Shown here piece after piece: positions 1 through 5,678 of a stretch of DNA of 5,786 bases. Source of the stretch: Spirochaetales bacterium (GTDB lineage Bacteria > Spirochaetota > Spirochaetia > ARS1246). Each line of letters starts with the position of its first letter. Positions within the stretch are counted from its first letter, which is position 1. The stretch covers positions 1 through 5,786 of the forward strand of contig JABGPX010000278.1 of assembly GCA_018644745.1 (NCBI GenBank), in the 5' to 3' direction. A program made the position numbers and the translations under genes. Below the pieces are notes generated by a model. The model searched no databases and was not told the origin of the DNA. It saw only the letters and a list, made by a program, of their open reading frames with translations.

Positions 1-83
1 ATAAAACGACAAAACGCACGCCGGGTACTTTCTGGAAGTTTCTCATACCAAGGTATCCGACTTAAAATGAGCGCTGTATCCAT
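1..83 (-). CDS. Partial CDS, N-terminus only, possibly MtfA-like (M90) peptidase
   Basis: An ATG at 83-81 opens a frame that stays open for 27 codons to the left edge, so only the N-terminus is visible. The start is supported by TAGGA (95-91), which overlaps the stop of the FliM-like gene upstream and sits 7 bases from the ATG. The intergenic gap is only 9 bases, so the two genes very likely form one operon. The visible peptide contains IPWYEKLPESTRRAF. This pattern (aromatic pair, Leu-Pro, then a charged helix ending in Phe) resembles the N-terminal helix of MtfA/M90 zinc peptidases, but the zinc motif would lie outside the window. The N-terminal helix of a cyclic-nucleotide-binding protein is another possibility. 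The function call is weak; the existence of the gene is moderately supported. Confidence 0.5.
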   Translation of the reverse strand, partial: MDTALILSRIPWYEKLPESTRRAFCRF

Positions 84-90
84 CAAGAAA

Positions 91-95
91 TCCTA
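91..95 (-). promoter_or_regulatory. Ribosome binding site overlapping a stop codon
   Basis: Read on the minus strand the bases are TAGGA. The TAG is the stop of the FliM-like gene and AGGA is the Shine-Dalgarno core, 7 bases before the ATG at 83-81. This arrangement suggests translational coupling and decides the start of the left-edge gene. Confidence 0.5.
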
Positions 96-1268
96 ATCAC
101 CAAGGACATTTATGATCTTTGAAACAATGATAGTAGGGTAAGCCATCACAATGTTCCCATCAGTGTTTCCTACGCCGGCAACTAACATGTGCTCAGTTCC
201 ATCGAACATGGTTTTATACCTTTCCTCATCAATTACGGTCCCTGCTAAGAATGGCATTCTGTATTTCTGTTTCCAACTATTGCGAAGAGAGGTGAAAAAG
301 TCTTTGAGGTATGCAGGATCGGATGCGTTAGTAGCGGTACTAGATGAGCCCTTGATAAATACAAGAAATGACCCGAGCGGAGGGACATTATCAAGCTTGC
401 TTACTTTACTGATGAGGTTTTTCTCCTGATCATTGTTAAGTTTATGCTCCATGTATTCATTTTGCACGACATACCTCTTTGACTTATAAGCAACGTCCTT
501 CCTGATCTCATTCGTACTCTCGGCGAGGACGCAGATAATATCCCGGTCGAGAGAGCCTAACAAGTTAGCATAACTCACCTGATCGACGTATGTACAATGG
601 AATTCAGATTGATCCATACCCATGGCATGTAGGTTGGAAGCAAATCGTTCATGTATTATGGAAACAGCCTGGACCTGGTTTTTGGTAAACTTATCCAGGA
701 GGAAAATGTGGTCCTGGTCTCTAGTTACCTTCACGCCATTCGCAACAGACCCAGAAGTAAACACCTCAAACTCCCTGCCGGTCCGGTGACTCACGGTTTC
801 TATTTGTAGACCGAACTGGCGACTGCTCGAACCCCATATTGTGCCCGTGGCTATAGCAGTATTCGCCACTGTGAGTTCAAGACTATTCTCCTTCTTTGCT
901 TCGATGCCGAGGTTTATAATACTGTTCTCACTGACGCCGACAAGATCCGAGAGCCGCATTTTGACCGATGCTAACCTAATTCGAAATTCGAGCATTTCCA
1001 TAAGATCATCAGGTTGTCCGGCAAATGGTAATGGCGAATAGTTCCAAACCGGTTTGACTACACGTACCGCGAATATCCCGTCAACCGCGACTATTTCACC
1101 TTCTGCGAGAAGTTGAGAGTTGAACAGCAATGATACCGGTTCACCAGCCTCTCGATCTGAAACTAATACAATGTCTGTCGGCTTTAGCTTGTCGATCTCA
1201 TAAGAGGAAATACAACCTCTTCCAACAACCACCTCAAGTGTTCCGACCTCTTCGAATAGATTTGTCAT
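93..1268 (-). CDS. SpoA-SpoA-FliM middle-domain protein, flagellar switch/type III C-ring related
   Basis: A 391-residue soluble protein with no signal peptide or membrane helix. Residues about 9-73 are a SpoA (FliN C-terminal) domain with the hallmark AGEPV at 41-45, then LLFNSQLLAEGEI and a FAVRV strand. Residues about 92-160 are a second, more divergent SpoA domain. Residues about 195-391 resemble the FliM middle domain: IIHERFASNL (204-213) matches the FliM NERFAR helix, VDQVSYANLL (228-237) matches its VEQLTYEEF region, and 324-390 matches the closing part (helix with W331, then GNTDGNIVMAYP). FliM normally runs CheY-binding peptide, middle domain, then one SpoA. Here the order is reversed, no N-terminal CheY-binding motif is present, and the central FliG-binding GG loop is not recognisable. 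The start is fixed by a strong GGAGG. It probably assembles into a C-ring-like structure, or modulates one. A true FliM or SctQ is less likely. Confidence 0.8.
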   Translation of the reverse strand: MTNLFEEVGTLEVVVGRGCISSYEIDKLKPTDIVLVSDREAGEPVSLLFNSQLLAEGEIVAVDGIFAVRVVKPVWNYSPLPFAGQPDDLMEMLEFRIRLASVKMRLSDLVGVSENSIINLGIEAKKENSLELTVANTAIATGTIWGSSSRQFGLQIETVSHRTGREFEVFTSGSVANGVKVTRDQDHIFLLDKFTKNQVQAVSIIHERFASNLHAMGMDQSEFHCTYVDQVSYANLLGSLDRDIICVLAESTNEIRKDVAYKSKRYVVQNEYMEHKLNNDQEKNLISKVSKLDNVPPLGSFLVFIKGSSSTATNASDPAYLKDFFTSLRNSWKQKYRMPFLAGTVIDEERYKTMFDGTEHMLVAGVGNTDGNIVMAYPTIIVSKIINVLGD

Positions 1269-1272
1269 CTTG

Positions 1273-1280
1273 TCCTCCGA
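1273..1280 (-). promoter_or_regulatory. Strong Shine-Dalgarno for the FliM-like gene
   Basis: The minus strand reads TCGGAGGA, with GGAGG (1278-1274) five bases before the ATG at 1268-1266. It is the best ribosome binding site in the window and fixes the start of the FliM-like gene. Confidence 0.85.
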
Positions 1281-1310
1281 AATAAATAATTTCGTTGATA
1301 GTACCCTCGG

Positions 1311-1316
1311 AGTCTA
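1311..1316 (-). promoter_or_regulatory. Candidate -10 element for the FliM-like gene
   Basis: The minus strand reads TAGACT, four of six matches to TATAAT, with no convincing -35. A transcription start near 1304 would put the centre of the Crp-like palindrome (1345.5) at -41.5, the classical class II activator position, where a good -35 is not needed. The spacing is suggestive, but the hexamer alone is weak. Confidence 0.25.
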
Positions 1317-1336
1317 CATCACACTATGAACCAGTT

Positions 1337-1354
1337 ATGTGAAGTAGGTCACAT
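1337..1354. promoter_or_regulatory. Crp-family operator-like palindrome
   Basis: The sequence is ATGTGA-N6-TCACAT, perfect in both six-base arms with a six-base spacer (AGTAGG). The right flank continues TCACATTT as in the Crp consensus, and the left flank is TT-ATGTGA. It lies 69 to 86 bases upstream of the FliM-like start codon and about 360 bases upstream of the exporter operon, so the FliM-like gene is the more likely target. The match is seen in the sequence. That a cAMP-responsive regulator binds is inferred from the known consensus. Confidence 0.6.
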
Positions 1355-1406
1355 TTGCTTACTATATAGAAACCCGCCCGTTGCTCTATGCGTGAGATGC
1401 TGATAC

Positions 1407-1447
1407 ATCCGAGGTCGTCGAAAGTGCCGACACTGGCGGCCTCGGAT
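1407..1447 (+). other. Long intergenic hairpin, stable as plus-strand RNA
   Basis: Arms 1407-1420 and 1434-1447 form 14 continuous pairs, the outer eight (ATCCGAGG/CCTCGGAT) perfect. Pairs 1415-1439, 1418-1436 and 1420-1434 are G-U wobbles in plus-strand RNA but A-C mismatches in minus-strand RNA. Inside, an AAA bulge (1421-1423) is followed by a three-pair GTG/CAC stem closing a CCGA loop. No T-run follows, so it is not an ordinary intrinsic terminator. It could belong to a long 5' leader of the exporter operon or to a small RNA, but no promoter for it is evident. Confidence 0.45.
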
Positions 1448-1651
1448 CCCCCCACTATGTCGCATTGAACCGGGGAATTAGCTAAAAAAAAAGACATTGC
1501 ACATCATTTTTTGCAGAGGAACCTGCGCAATATTGTGTCTGCTACACACCATATAGTGACAGGAAATGTGGTAGATCGAAATACAATAGAGATTGAGACT
1601 TGAGCGATGATAGTAGACTAAATACGCAGATTGCACTGAAGAACTGAGCGG

Positions 1652-1708
1652 ATGTTGCCATTCATACCAGTATCAAATACACTTTGCTATCGTCAAAAGT
1701 ATATTTAA
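1652..1708 (+). CDS. Possible 18-residue upstream leader ORF
   Basis: ATG at 1652 opens an 18-codon frame whose TAA (1706-1708) directly abuts the ATG of the first exporter gene, giving TAAATG. The exporter gene has no clear Shine-Dalgarno of its own, so termination and re-initiation from this leader is conceivable. Against it, its own ribosome binding site is poor (GAGCGG touches the ATG) and the best candidate promoter would start transcription inside it. The peptide has no run of one amino acid that would suggest attenuation. Chance is the likelier explanation. Confidence 0.12.
   Translation: MLPFIPVSNTLCYRQKYI
1655..1683 (+). promoter_or_regulatory. Candidate sigma-70-type promoter for the exporter operon
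   Basis: TTGCCA at 1655-1660 (five of six to TTGACA) is followed after exactly 17 bases by TACACT at 1678-1683 (four of six to TATAAT). Transcription would begin near 1690 and leave a leader of about 19 bases before the ATG at 1709. A second, poorer candidate pairs TTGAGA (1593-1598) with TAGACT (1614-1619) at a 15-base spacing. Neither is strong. Confidence 0.3.
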
Positions 1709-3517
1709 ATGCCTATAACTGATAATAAATCAACAGAAAGAAAACCTCGTATTCCTCTGGATCGATACACCAAGCTCCTTGGTGTGTACCTGAAACCTCA
1801 GCTACTGCGCGTAATTTTTCTCGGCCTTCTTCTGATGCTTAGTATCGGTTTACAACTCGTTAATCCTCAAATACTAAGGTACTTTATCGACGCCGCGAAA
1901 GAAGGTGCCGCCTTGAAAGATCTTATACTTGCTGCGGTGCTGTTCATTGGGCTGTCGGTAATAAATCAGGGCGTAGTGGTCGCGATGGCGATCCTTGGCA
2001 ATAACGTCGCTTGGACCGCCACAAACGGGCTTCGAGCGGATGTCACCGAACACTGTCTTTCGTTGAAGATGTCGTTTCACAACGAGCATACTCCGGGTGA
2101 GATGATTGAGCGAATCGACGGAGACATTAACGCCTTGGGAAACTTCTTCTCTCAATTTGCTCTTCAGATCATAGGAAATGCCGTGCTGGTGGTAGGGATT
2201 ATCGCCGTGACTTTCAGAGAGGAACCTCGAGCAGGCCTCGCATTATTGGTCTTTGCAGCGATTGCGTTATACGTGCTGAATCGCTTCCGCAGCTTCGCGA
2301 CTCCATATTGGAAAGCCACCCGCCAGGCCAGTGCGGATTTTTTTGGATTTCTCGAAGAGCATCTCTCTGGAACCGAGGATATCCAGGCCTGTAGCGGGAA
2401 GAACTATGTCCTTCGACGATTCTTCGGGTTGACTCAAGCATGGCTCAAGCTGCAGATAAAAAGTGCCTTAATGGTAAATATCATGGTTAACACCTCATGG
2501 CTGCTTTTCGCCGTTGGTGAGGCGTTGGCACTCGCCGTAGGCGCATACCTGTTTAAGGGCGGATGGATCACAATCGGAACTGTGTATCTCGTCTTCCACT
2601 ATATGTCGCTGCTAAACCGGCCAATGCAAGCCATCACACATCAGATGGAGGACCTTCAACGCGCTGGGGCAAGTATTGATCGAGTTTTCGAGCTCTTAGC
2701 CAATGTATCCGTTATTTCTAACGATGGAACCCTTGATATTGATAAGGGCGCGGCGTCGGTCGAGTTTCGAAACATAGAGTTTGCGTACACCGATGAAAAG
2801 GTACTCTCAGATCTTTCATTCCAACTTATACCTGGAACCATTCTTGGCCTTCTGGGCAGAACGGGCGCAGGAAAAACGACATTATCGAGACTTCTATACC
2901 GCTTGTATGAACCTCAGGCGGGAAGCATCTTTATTAATGGCATCGCCATATCTGATTTTGAGCTGTCATCACTCAGGAAGAGCATCGGCCTCGTAACTCA
3001 AAACGTCCACATACTCGAAGGCACCATTCGTGAAAACCTTACATTTTTTGACTCATCCATATCCAACGAAAGGATTGCTAATGCCATTAGTGAGCTCGGT
3101 CTTAAGGAGTGGATTAACCGGATGCCGGATGGGCTCGGCATGAAGCTAGAATCGGGCGGTGGCGGACTTTCGGCCGGAGAGGCTCAGCTTCTCGCCTTCG
3201 CTCGAATACTCCTATTGCAGAATCCGAGTATTGTAGTTCTCGATGAGGCATCGTCGTTGATCGACCCGGCGACAGAACGATTACTTGATGCAAGCATTCA
3301 ACGGCTTGTATCCGGCAAAACAGCTATAATAATTGCCCACCGACTCTCGACCGTAACTATAGCCGATGAGATCATGATACTTGACTCAGGACGAATCGCC
3401 GAACAAGGACGTCGATCCAATCTGGCGAATGATCCAGCCTCACTGTTCTCTGAGCTGCTTCAAAGCAACCTGGAAATGTCACACAGTGAGCCCCCGGATG
3501 CAGGGCGCCCATCATGA
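1709..3517 (+). CDS. ABC exporter half-transporter, subunit with the catalytic glutamate
   Basis: A 602-residue inner-membrane protein of the usual half-exporter length. Six hydrophobic segments lie near residues 33-51, 70-96, 145-168, 173-191, 254-280 and 286-305, forming a type I exporter membrane domain. The ATPase domain follows: A-loop Tyr360, Walker A GRTGAGKT 383-390, Q-loop Gln431, signature LSAGE 487-491 (noncanonical for LSGGQ), Walker B with Asp512 and catalytic Glu513, and switch His544. An in-frame TAA immediately precedes the ATG, so the start cannot lie further upstream in this frame; the Shine-Dalgarno is weak. The 3' end overlaps the next gene by four bases (ATGA). Its partner has complementary defects, so a heterodimer is expected. 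The substrate is unknown. Peptides such as lanthipeptides are a family-based guess, and drugs or lipids are alternatives. Confidence 0.95.
   Translation: MPITDNKSTERKPRIPLDRYTKLLGVYLKPQLLRVIFLGLLLMLSIGLQLVNPQILRYFIDAAKEGAALKDLILAAVLFIGLSVINQGVVVAMAILGNNVAWTATNGLRADVTEHCLSLKMSFHNEHTPGEMIERIDGDINALGNFFSQFALQIIGNAVLVVGIIAVTFREEPRAGLALLVFAAIALYVLNRFRSFATPYWKATRQASADFFGFLEEHLSGTEDIQACSGKNYVLRRFFGLTQAWLKLQIKSALMVNIMVNTSWLLFAVGEALALAVGAYLFKGGWITIGTVYLVFHYMSLLNRPMQAITHQMEDLQRAGASIDRVFELLANVSVISNDGTLDIDKGAASVEFRNIEFAYTDEKVLSDLSFQLIPGTILGLLGRTGAGKTTLSRLLYRLYEPQAGSIFINGIAISDFELSSLRKSIGLVTQNVHILEGTIRENLTFFDSSISNERIANAISELGLKEWINRMPDGLGMKLESGGGGLSAGEAQLLAFARILLLQNPSIVVLDEASSLIDPATERLLDASIQRLVSGKTAIIIAHRLSTVTIADEIMILDSGRIAEQGRRSNLANDPASLFSELLQSNLEMSHSEPPDAGRPS
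3502..3505 (+). promoter_or_regulatory. Shine-Dalgarno AGGG for the second exporter gene
   Basis: AGGG lies inside the 3' end of the first exporter gene, eight bases before the ATG at 3514. Together with the ATGA overlap (3514-3517) it supports coupled translation of the two subunits. The eight-base palindrome GGGCGCCC (3503-3510) overlaps it and could partly sequester it. Confidence 0.4.
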
Positions 3518-5286
3518 AACGCTCCACTGCTTTTTGGTCGCTCTTTCGATTCCGCACCGGGCATTTCTCACTCATAATCCTTTTGCGGATTGTGATTTTC
3601 AGCGCGTCATTCCAAGCGATCGCGCTAATAACGCGAGCGTTTTTTGACAACCTTACCGGCGACGCAAACATCGCTTTCAACCCGTACGCATTATGCGCTT
3701 TTCTCATCGCGAATGCGTTTGTAAGGGCCGGAGCTATATTTCTCGACATCCCGGTGCATTTTCGTACGGATTTTGCCCTTGGTGCGCTTCTAAGAAGGAA
3801 CGCATTCGTTCATGTTCTTGACCAACCGGGAGCCAACCCGTTGCCCTCTTCACCCGGAGAGGCTATCAGTCGATTTCGTGGCGATGCGAGCGAATTAGTG
3901 AATTTCATGACACAACTTCCTTTTTTTATTGCTCATTTTTCATCCGCGCTAATTGCGGTCATCGTGATGCTGAAGATCAATTCAATGATTACCGTGCTCG
4001 TACTCTTTCCCGTTGTGGCAATGGTTGTGACGGTTCAGCTGCTTGGTAATAGGGTAAAAACCTATCGAACGGCTAGCAGAGAAGCTGCCGGATCGGTCAC
4101 TGGACTTATAAGTGAAATGTTTAGTTTCATTGAGGCAGTAAAAGTCGCAGTTGCGGAAAAGCGGATGGTACAAAAGTTTCGGTCCCTTAATGATATCCGT
4201 CAGAAAGCAGCGGTTCGAGATCAAGTGTTCTCAGCTGGATTGCAGGCTATATTTCAAAATGTTGCGAGCATAGGAACCGGTATCATTCTGGTCGCCGTTG
4301 CTCAGGTCATGAAATCTGGCAAGTTTTCGGTGGGTGATTTCGCACTGTTCGTATACTACATTGGAATCATAGCCGGGATGGTCACAACAGCAAGTCAAGT
4401 TCTCGTTCGATACAAACAGTCAAAAGTATCACTCGATCGGCTTTCGGGCATGTACGGCGTAGATGGCGATCAAGTCATAGATGACGCCAACCTGGTAAAG
4501 CACACGCCGGTATACCTTCATGGGCCGCTACCAGATGTTGCAGCAGTCGAAAAACTTATAGAGCATCGTCTTGAGTCTTTTGAATGCAGAAACTTGTCGC
4601 TTTCCTTTCCTGGGACAGAAAAGGGCCTGTCAAATATAAACCTGTCTATTTCCCGGGGAACACTTACGGTAATAACCGGCCGAATAGGATCGGGTAAGAC
4701 GACTTTGCTCCGCGCTCTTCTTGGCTTACTAAAGGTCGATTCAGGTAACATTGCGTGGAATGGTATTGATATCAAAGACCCTGTTTCGTTTCTCAGGCCG
4801 CCGCGCACGTCTTATACTCCCCAGAATCCCCGGCTTTTTAGCGATACGCTCAAGAACAATGTCTTGCTTGGTCTTCCTGAAACGAGTACGAATCTTTCGG
4901 AAGCTTTCACTGCAGCAGTTTTGGAGGCCGATATACCTGAACTTGAGCACGGGATTGATACTGTTGTTGGACCCAAAGGAGTTAAGTTATCCGGCGGGCA
5001 AAAACATCGAGCTGCAGCGGCGAGAATGCTCGTAAGGAGCCCTGAGCTCCTCGTATTTGATGATCTGTCGAGTGCTCTTGATGTTCATACTGAGCAGAAA
5101 CTATGGTCCCGGCTGCTTAGGTCAGCACAAGCAACTTATCTTGCAGTCTCTCACCGGCCGTTCTTGCTTCGGCAGGCTGATCAGATCATCGTGCTAAAAG
5201 ATGGGAAAATAAACGATGCCGGAGAGTTCGATCGGCTTATTGCATCAAATCAGGAGCTGCAGAGCTTATGGGACGACATTCCATAA
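3514..5286 (+). CDS. ABC exporter half-transporter, subunit with a degenerate Walker B
   Basis: A 590-residue inner-membrane protein. Six hydrophobic segments lie near residues 18-39, 56-75, 132-152, 158-177, 242-265 and 272-297. The ATPase domain has Phe365 at the A-loop position, Walker A GRIGSGKT 389-396, Q-loop Gln437, canonical signature LSGGQ 492-496, Walker B LLVFDD with Asp517 where the catalytic Glu should be, D-loop SALD and switch His547. In a head-to-tail dimer its Walker sites face the LSAGE of the first subunit (degenerate site), while its LSGGQ completes the first subunit's intact site. This is the known pattern of heterodimeric exporters. The start overlaps the previous stop as ATGA, which strongly supports co-translation and one complex. 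No N-terminal peptidase domain is present, so any leader peptide would have to be removed by another protein. Confidence 0.95.
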   Translation: MKRSTAFWSLFRFRTGHFSLIILLRIVIFSASFQAIALITRAFFDNLTGDANIAFNPYALCAFLIANAFVRAGAIFLDIPVHFRTDFALGALLRRNAFVHVLDQPGANPLPSSPGEAISRFRGDASELVNFMTQLPFFIAHFSSALIAVIVMLKINSMITVLVLFPVVAMVVTVQLLGNRVKTYRTASREAAGSVTGLISEMFSFIEAVKVAVAEKRMVQKFRSLNDIRQKAAVRDQVFSAGLQAIFQNVASIGTGIILVAVAQVMKSGKFSVGDFALFVYYIGIIAGMVTTASQVLVRYKQSKVSLDRLSGMYGVDGDQVIDDANLVKHTPVYLHGPLPDVAAVEKLIEHRLESFECRNLSLSFPGTEKGLSNINLSISRGTLTVITGRIGSGKTTLLRALLGLLKVDSGNIAWNGIDIKDPVSFLRPPRTSYTPQNPRLFSDTLKNNVLLGLPETSTNLSEAFTAAVLEADIPELEHGIDTVVGPKGVKLSGGQKHRAAAARMLVRSPELLVFDDLSSALDVHTEQKLWSRLLRSAQATYLAVSHRPFLLRQADQIIVLKDGKINDAGEFDRLIASNQELQSLWDDIP

Positions 5287-5296
5287 AAATAGCGGG

Positions 5297-5494
5297 TTGG
5301 AAAAAGTAGATAATTTGCGAACATGTCAGCCAAGCTATAATTCGGAATTCACCGCGTGGCAGAATGAATCGATTTCTTTGAGAGCAGCGAACTGTGAAGC
5401 TGAGCTTGTACGCCGCGATACAAAAATCCGCTTTGTATCGAGTCTCGAATACAGAACTGACCTTATAAACGAAATTCTAACCGGCTTTTTTTGA
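5297..5494 (+). CDS. Possible short TTG-started CDS or remnant of a third operon gene
   Basis: A 65-codon frame could begin at TTG 5297, ten bases after the exporter stop, and end at TGA 5492-5494. The frame is open further upstream, but only inside the exporter gene, where it would be a shadow. The predicted peptide is polar and helical-looking, with a stretch such as SLRAANCEAELVRRDTKI that resembles an N-terminal helix of a larger protein. There is no recognisable domain and no clear Shine-Dalgarno (AGCGGG touches the TTG). Two overlapping inverted repeats lie inside it. It may be a small protein of the operon, the decayed 5' end of a lost gene, or noncoding trailer. The identity is unknown. 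Confidence 0.2.
   Translation: MEKVDNLRTCQPSYNSEFTAWQNESISLRAANCEAELVRRDTKIRFVSSLEYRTDLINEILTGFF
5416..5452 (+). repeat. Two overlapping, mutually exclusive hairpins downstream of the exporter operon
   Basis: Hairpin A has perfect nine-base arms CGATACAAA (5416-5424) and TTTGTATCG (5432-5440) around a seven-base loop. Hairpin B uses GTATCGAG (5435-5442) with CTCGA-A-TAC (5444-5452), one bulged A and a single-base centre; a real loop would open one or two central pairs. They share 5435-5440, so only one can form at a time in RNA. No T-run directly follows either. Possible roles are a 3' end stabiliser of the exporter mRNA or a processing site. Confidence 0.4.
5486..5492 (+). terminator. Weak terminator candidate (T-tract) after the exporter operon
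   Basis: Seven Ts follow AACCGGC, but no good GC-rich stem directly precedes them; the nearest strong hairpin ends some 35 to 45 bases earlier. Further T-tracts follow at 5515-5521 and about 5546-5551. Transcription from the exporter operon probably ends in this AT-rich zone, but the exact signal is uncertain. Confidence 0.2.
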
Positions 5495-5507
5495 TTCTTT
5501 ACACTAA

Positions 5508-5678
5508 ATGTTGATTTTTTTGGTGATTGCCAAGCCTTTGAAGCTGTTTTTTATCATGGTTGTTATTTACTTTGTTACCGCTCAGTATAAATTGCTTACG
5601 GATGTTCGTATTAATATCCTCCAATTAGCAGCGGCAATTATTCGCCCCCATGTATCAAAGTTTGCCAGTATCGTGTAA
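5508..5678 (+). CDS. Possible small hydrophobic protein, 56 residues
   Basis: ATG 5508 opens a 56-codon frame ending in TAA 5676-5678. Residues 1-25 are strongly hydrophobic (MLIFLVIAKPLKLFFIMVV at the start), followed by a more polar tail, so it could be a single-pass membrane peptide. A shorter form could start at ATG 5556. There is no Shine-Dalgarno, the first codons lie in a T-rich tract that would look hydrophobic by chance, and its 3' end overlaps the convergent gene by 24 bases. It was not recognised as any family. Chance ORF is about as likely as a real gene. Confidence 0.2.
   Translation: MLIFLVIAKPLKLFFIMVVIYFVTAQYKLLTDVRINILQLAAAIIRPHVSKFASIV

Larger units (their letters stand above)
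5287..5654. other. AT-rich convergent intergenic region
   Basis: This stretch separates the exporter operon from the convergent gene. It holds the possible TTG-started ORF, the overlapping hairpins, three T-tracts, an 11-base palindrome AATTCGGAATT (5339-5349), and two CAATTA copies near 5620-5640. No tRNA, transposase remnant or terminal inverted repeats were recognised. No strong terminator for the minus-strand gene was found. Confidence 0.4.

Noticed and set aside
45..56. Palindrome ATACCAAGGTAT as a terminator of the FliM-like gene
   Set aside because: It lies inside the open frame of the downstream gene, has only a two-base loop and is not followed by a T-run.
151..429. Plus-strand open frame of 92 codons
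   Set aside because: It is antisense to the C-terminal part of the FliM-like gene, where the minus-strand frame has a strong ribosome binding site and clear domain matches.
841..1041. Plus-strand frame of 66 codons
   Set aside because: It lies antisense to the second SpoA domain and has no domain-like features.
1484..1492. A9 tract as a minus-strand terminator
   Set aside because: No good GC-rich stem precedes the T-run on the minus strand, and no minus-strand gene lies just upstream of it to be terminated.
1534..1548. TGTGT-N5-ACACA as a second Crp site
   Set aside because: The arms and the five-base spacer do not fit the TGTGA-N6-TCACA consensus; it could be another small operator, but nothing supports this.
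3381..3647. Plus-strand frame of 88 codons over the exporter junction
   Set aside because: It is an out-of-frame shadow of the two exporter genes, which are joined cleanly by the ATGA overlap; no frameshift is needed.
3372..3749. Minus-strand frame of 125 codons across the junction of the two exporter genes
   Set aside because: Both plus-strand genes are unambiguous through this stretch, and the antisense frame has no recognisable motif.
5486..5551. Three T-tracts spaced about 29 to 31 bases apart (5486, 5515, 5546)
   Set aside because: The near-regular spacing could mean DNA curvature, but three tracts in AT-rich DNA are not enough to support it.
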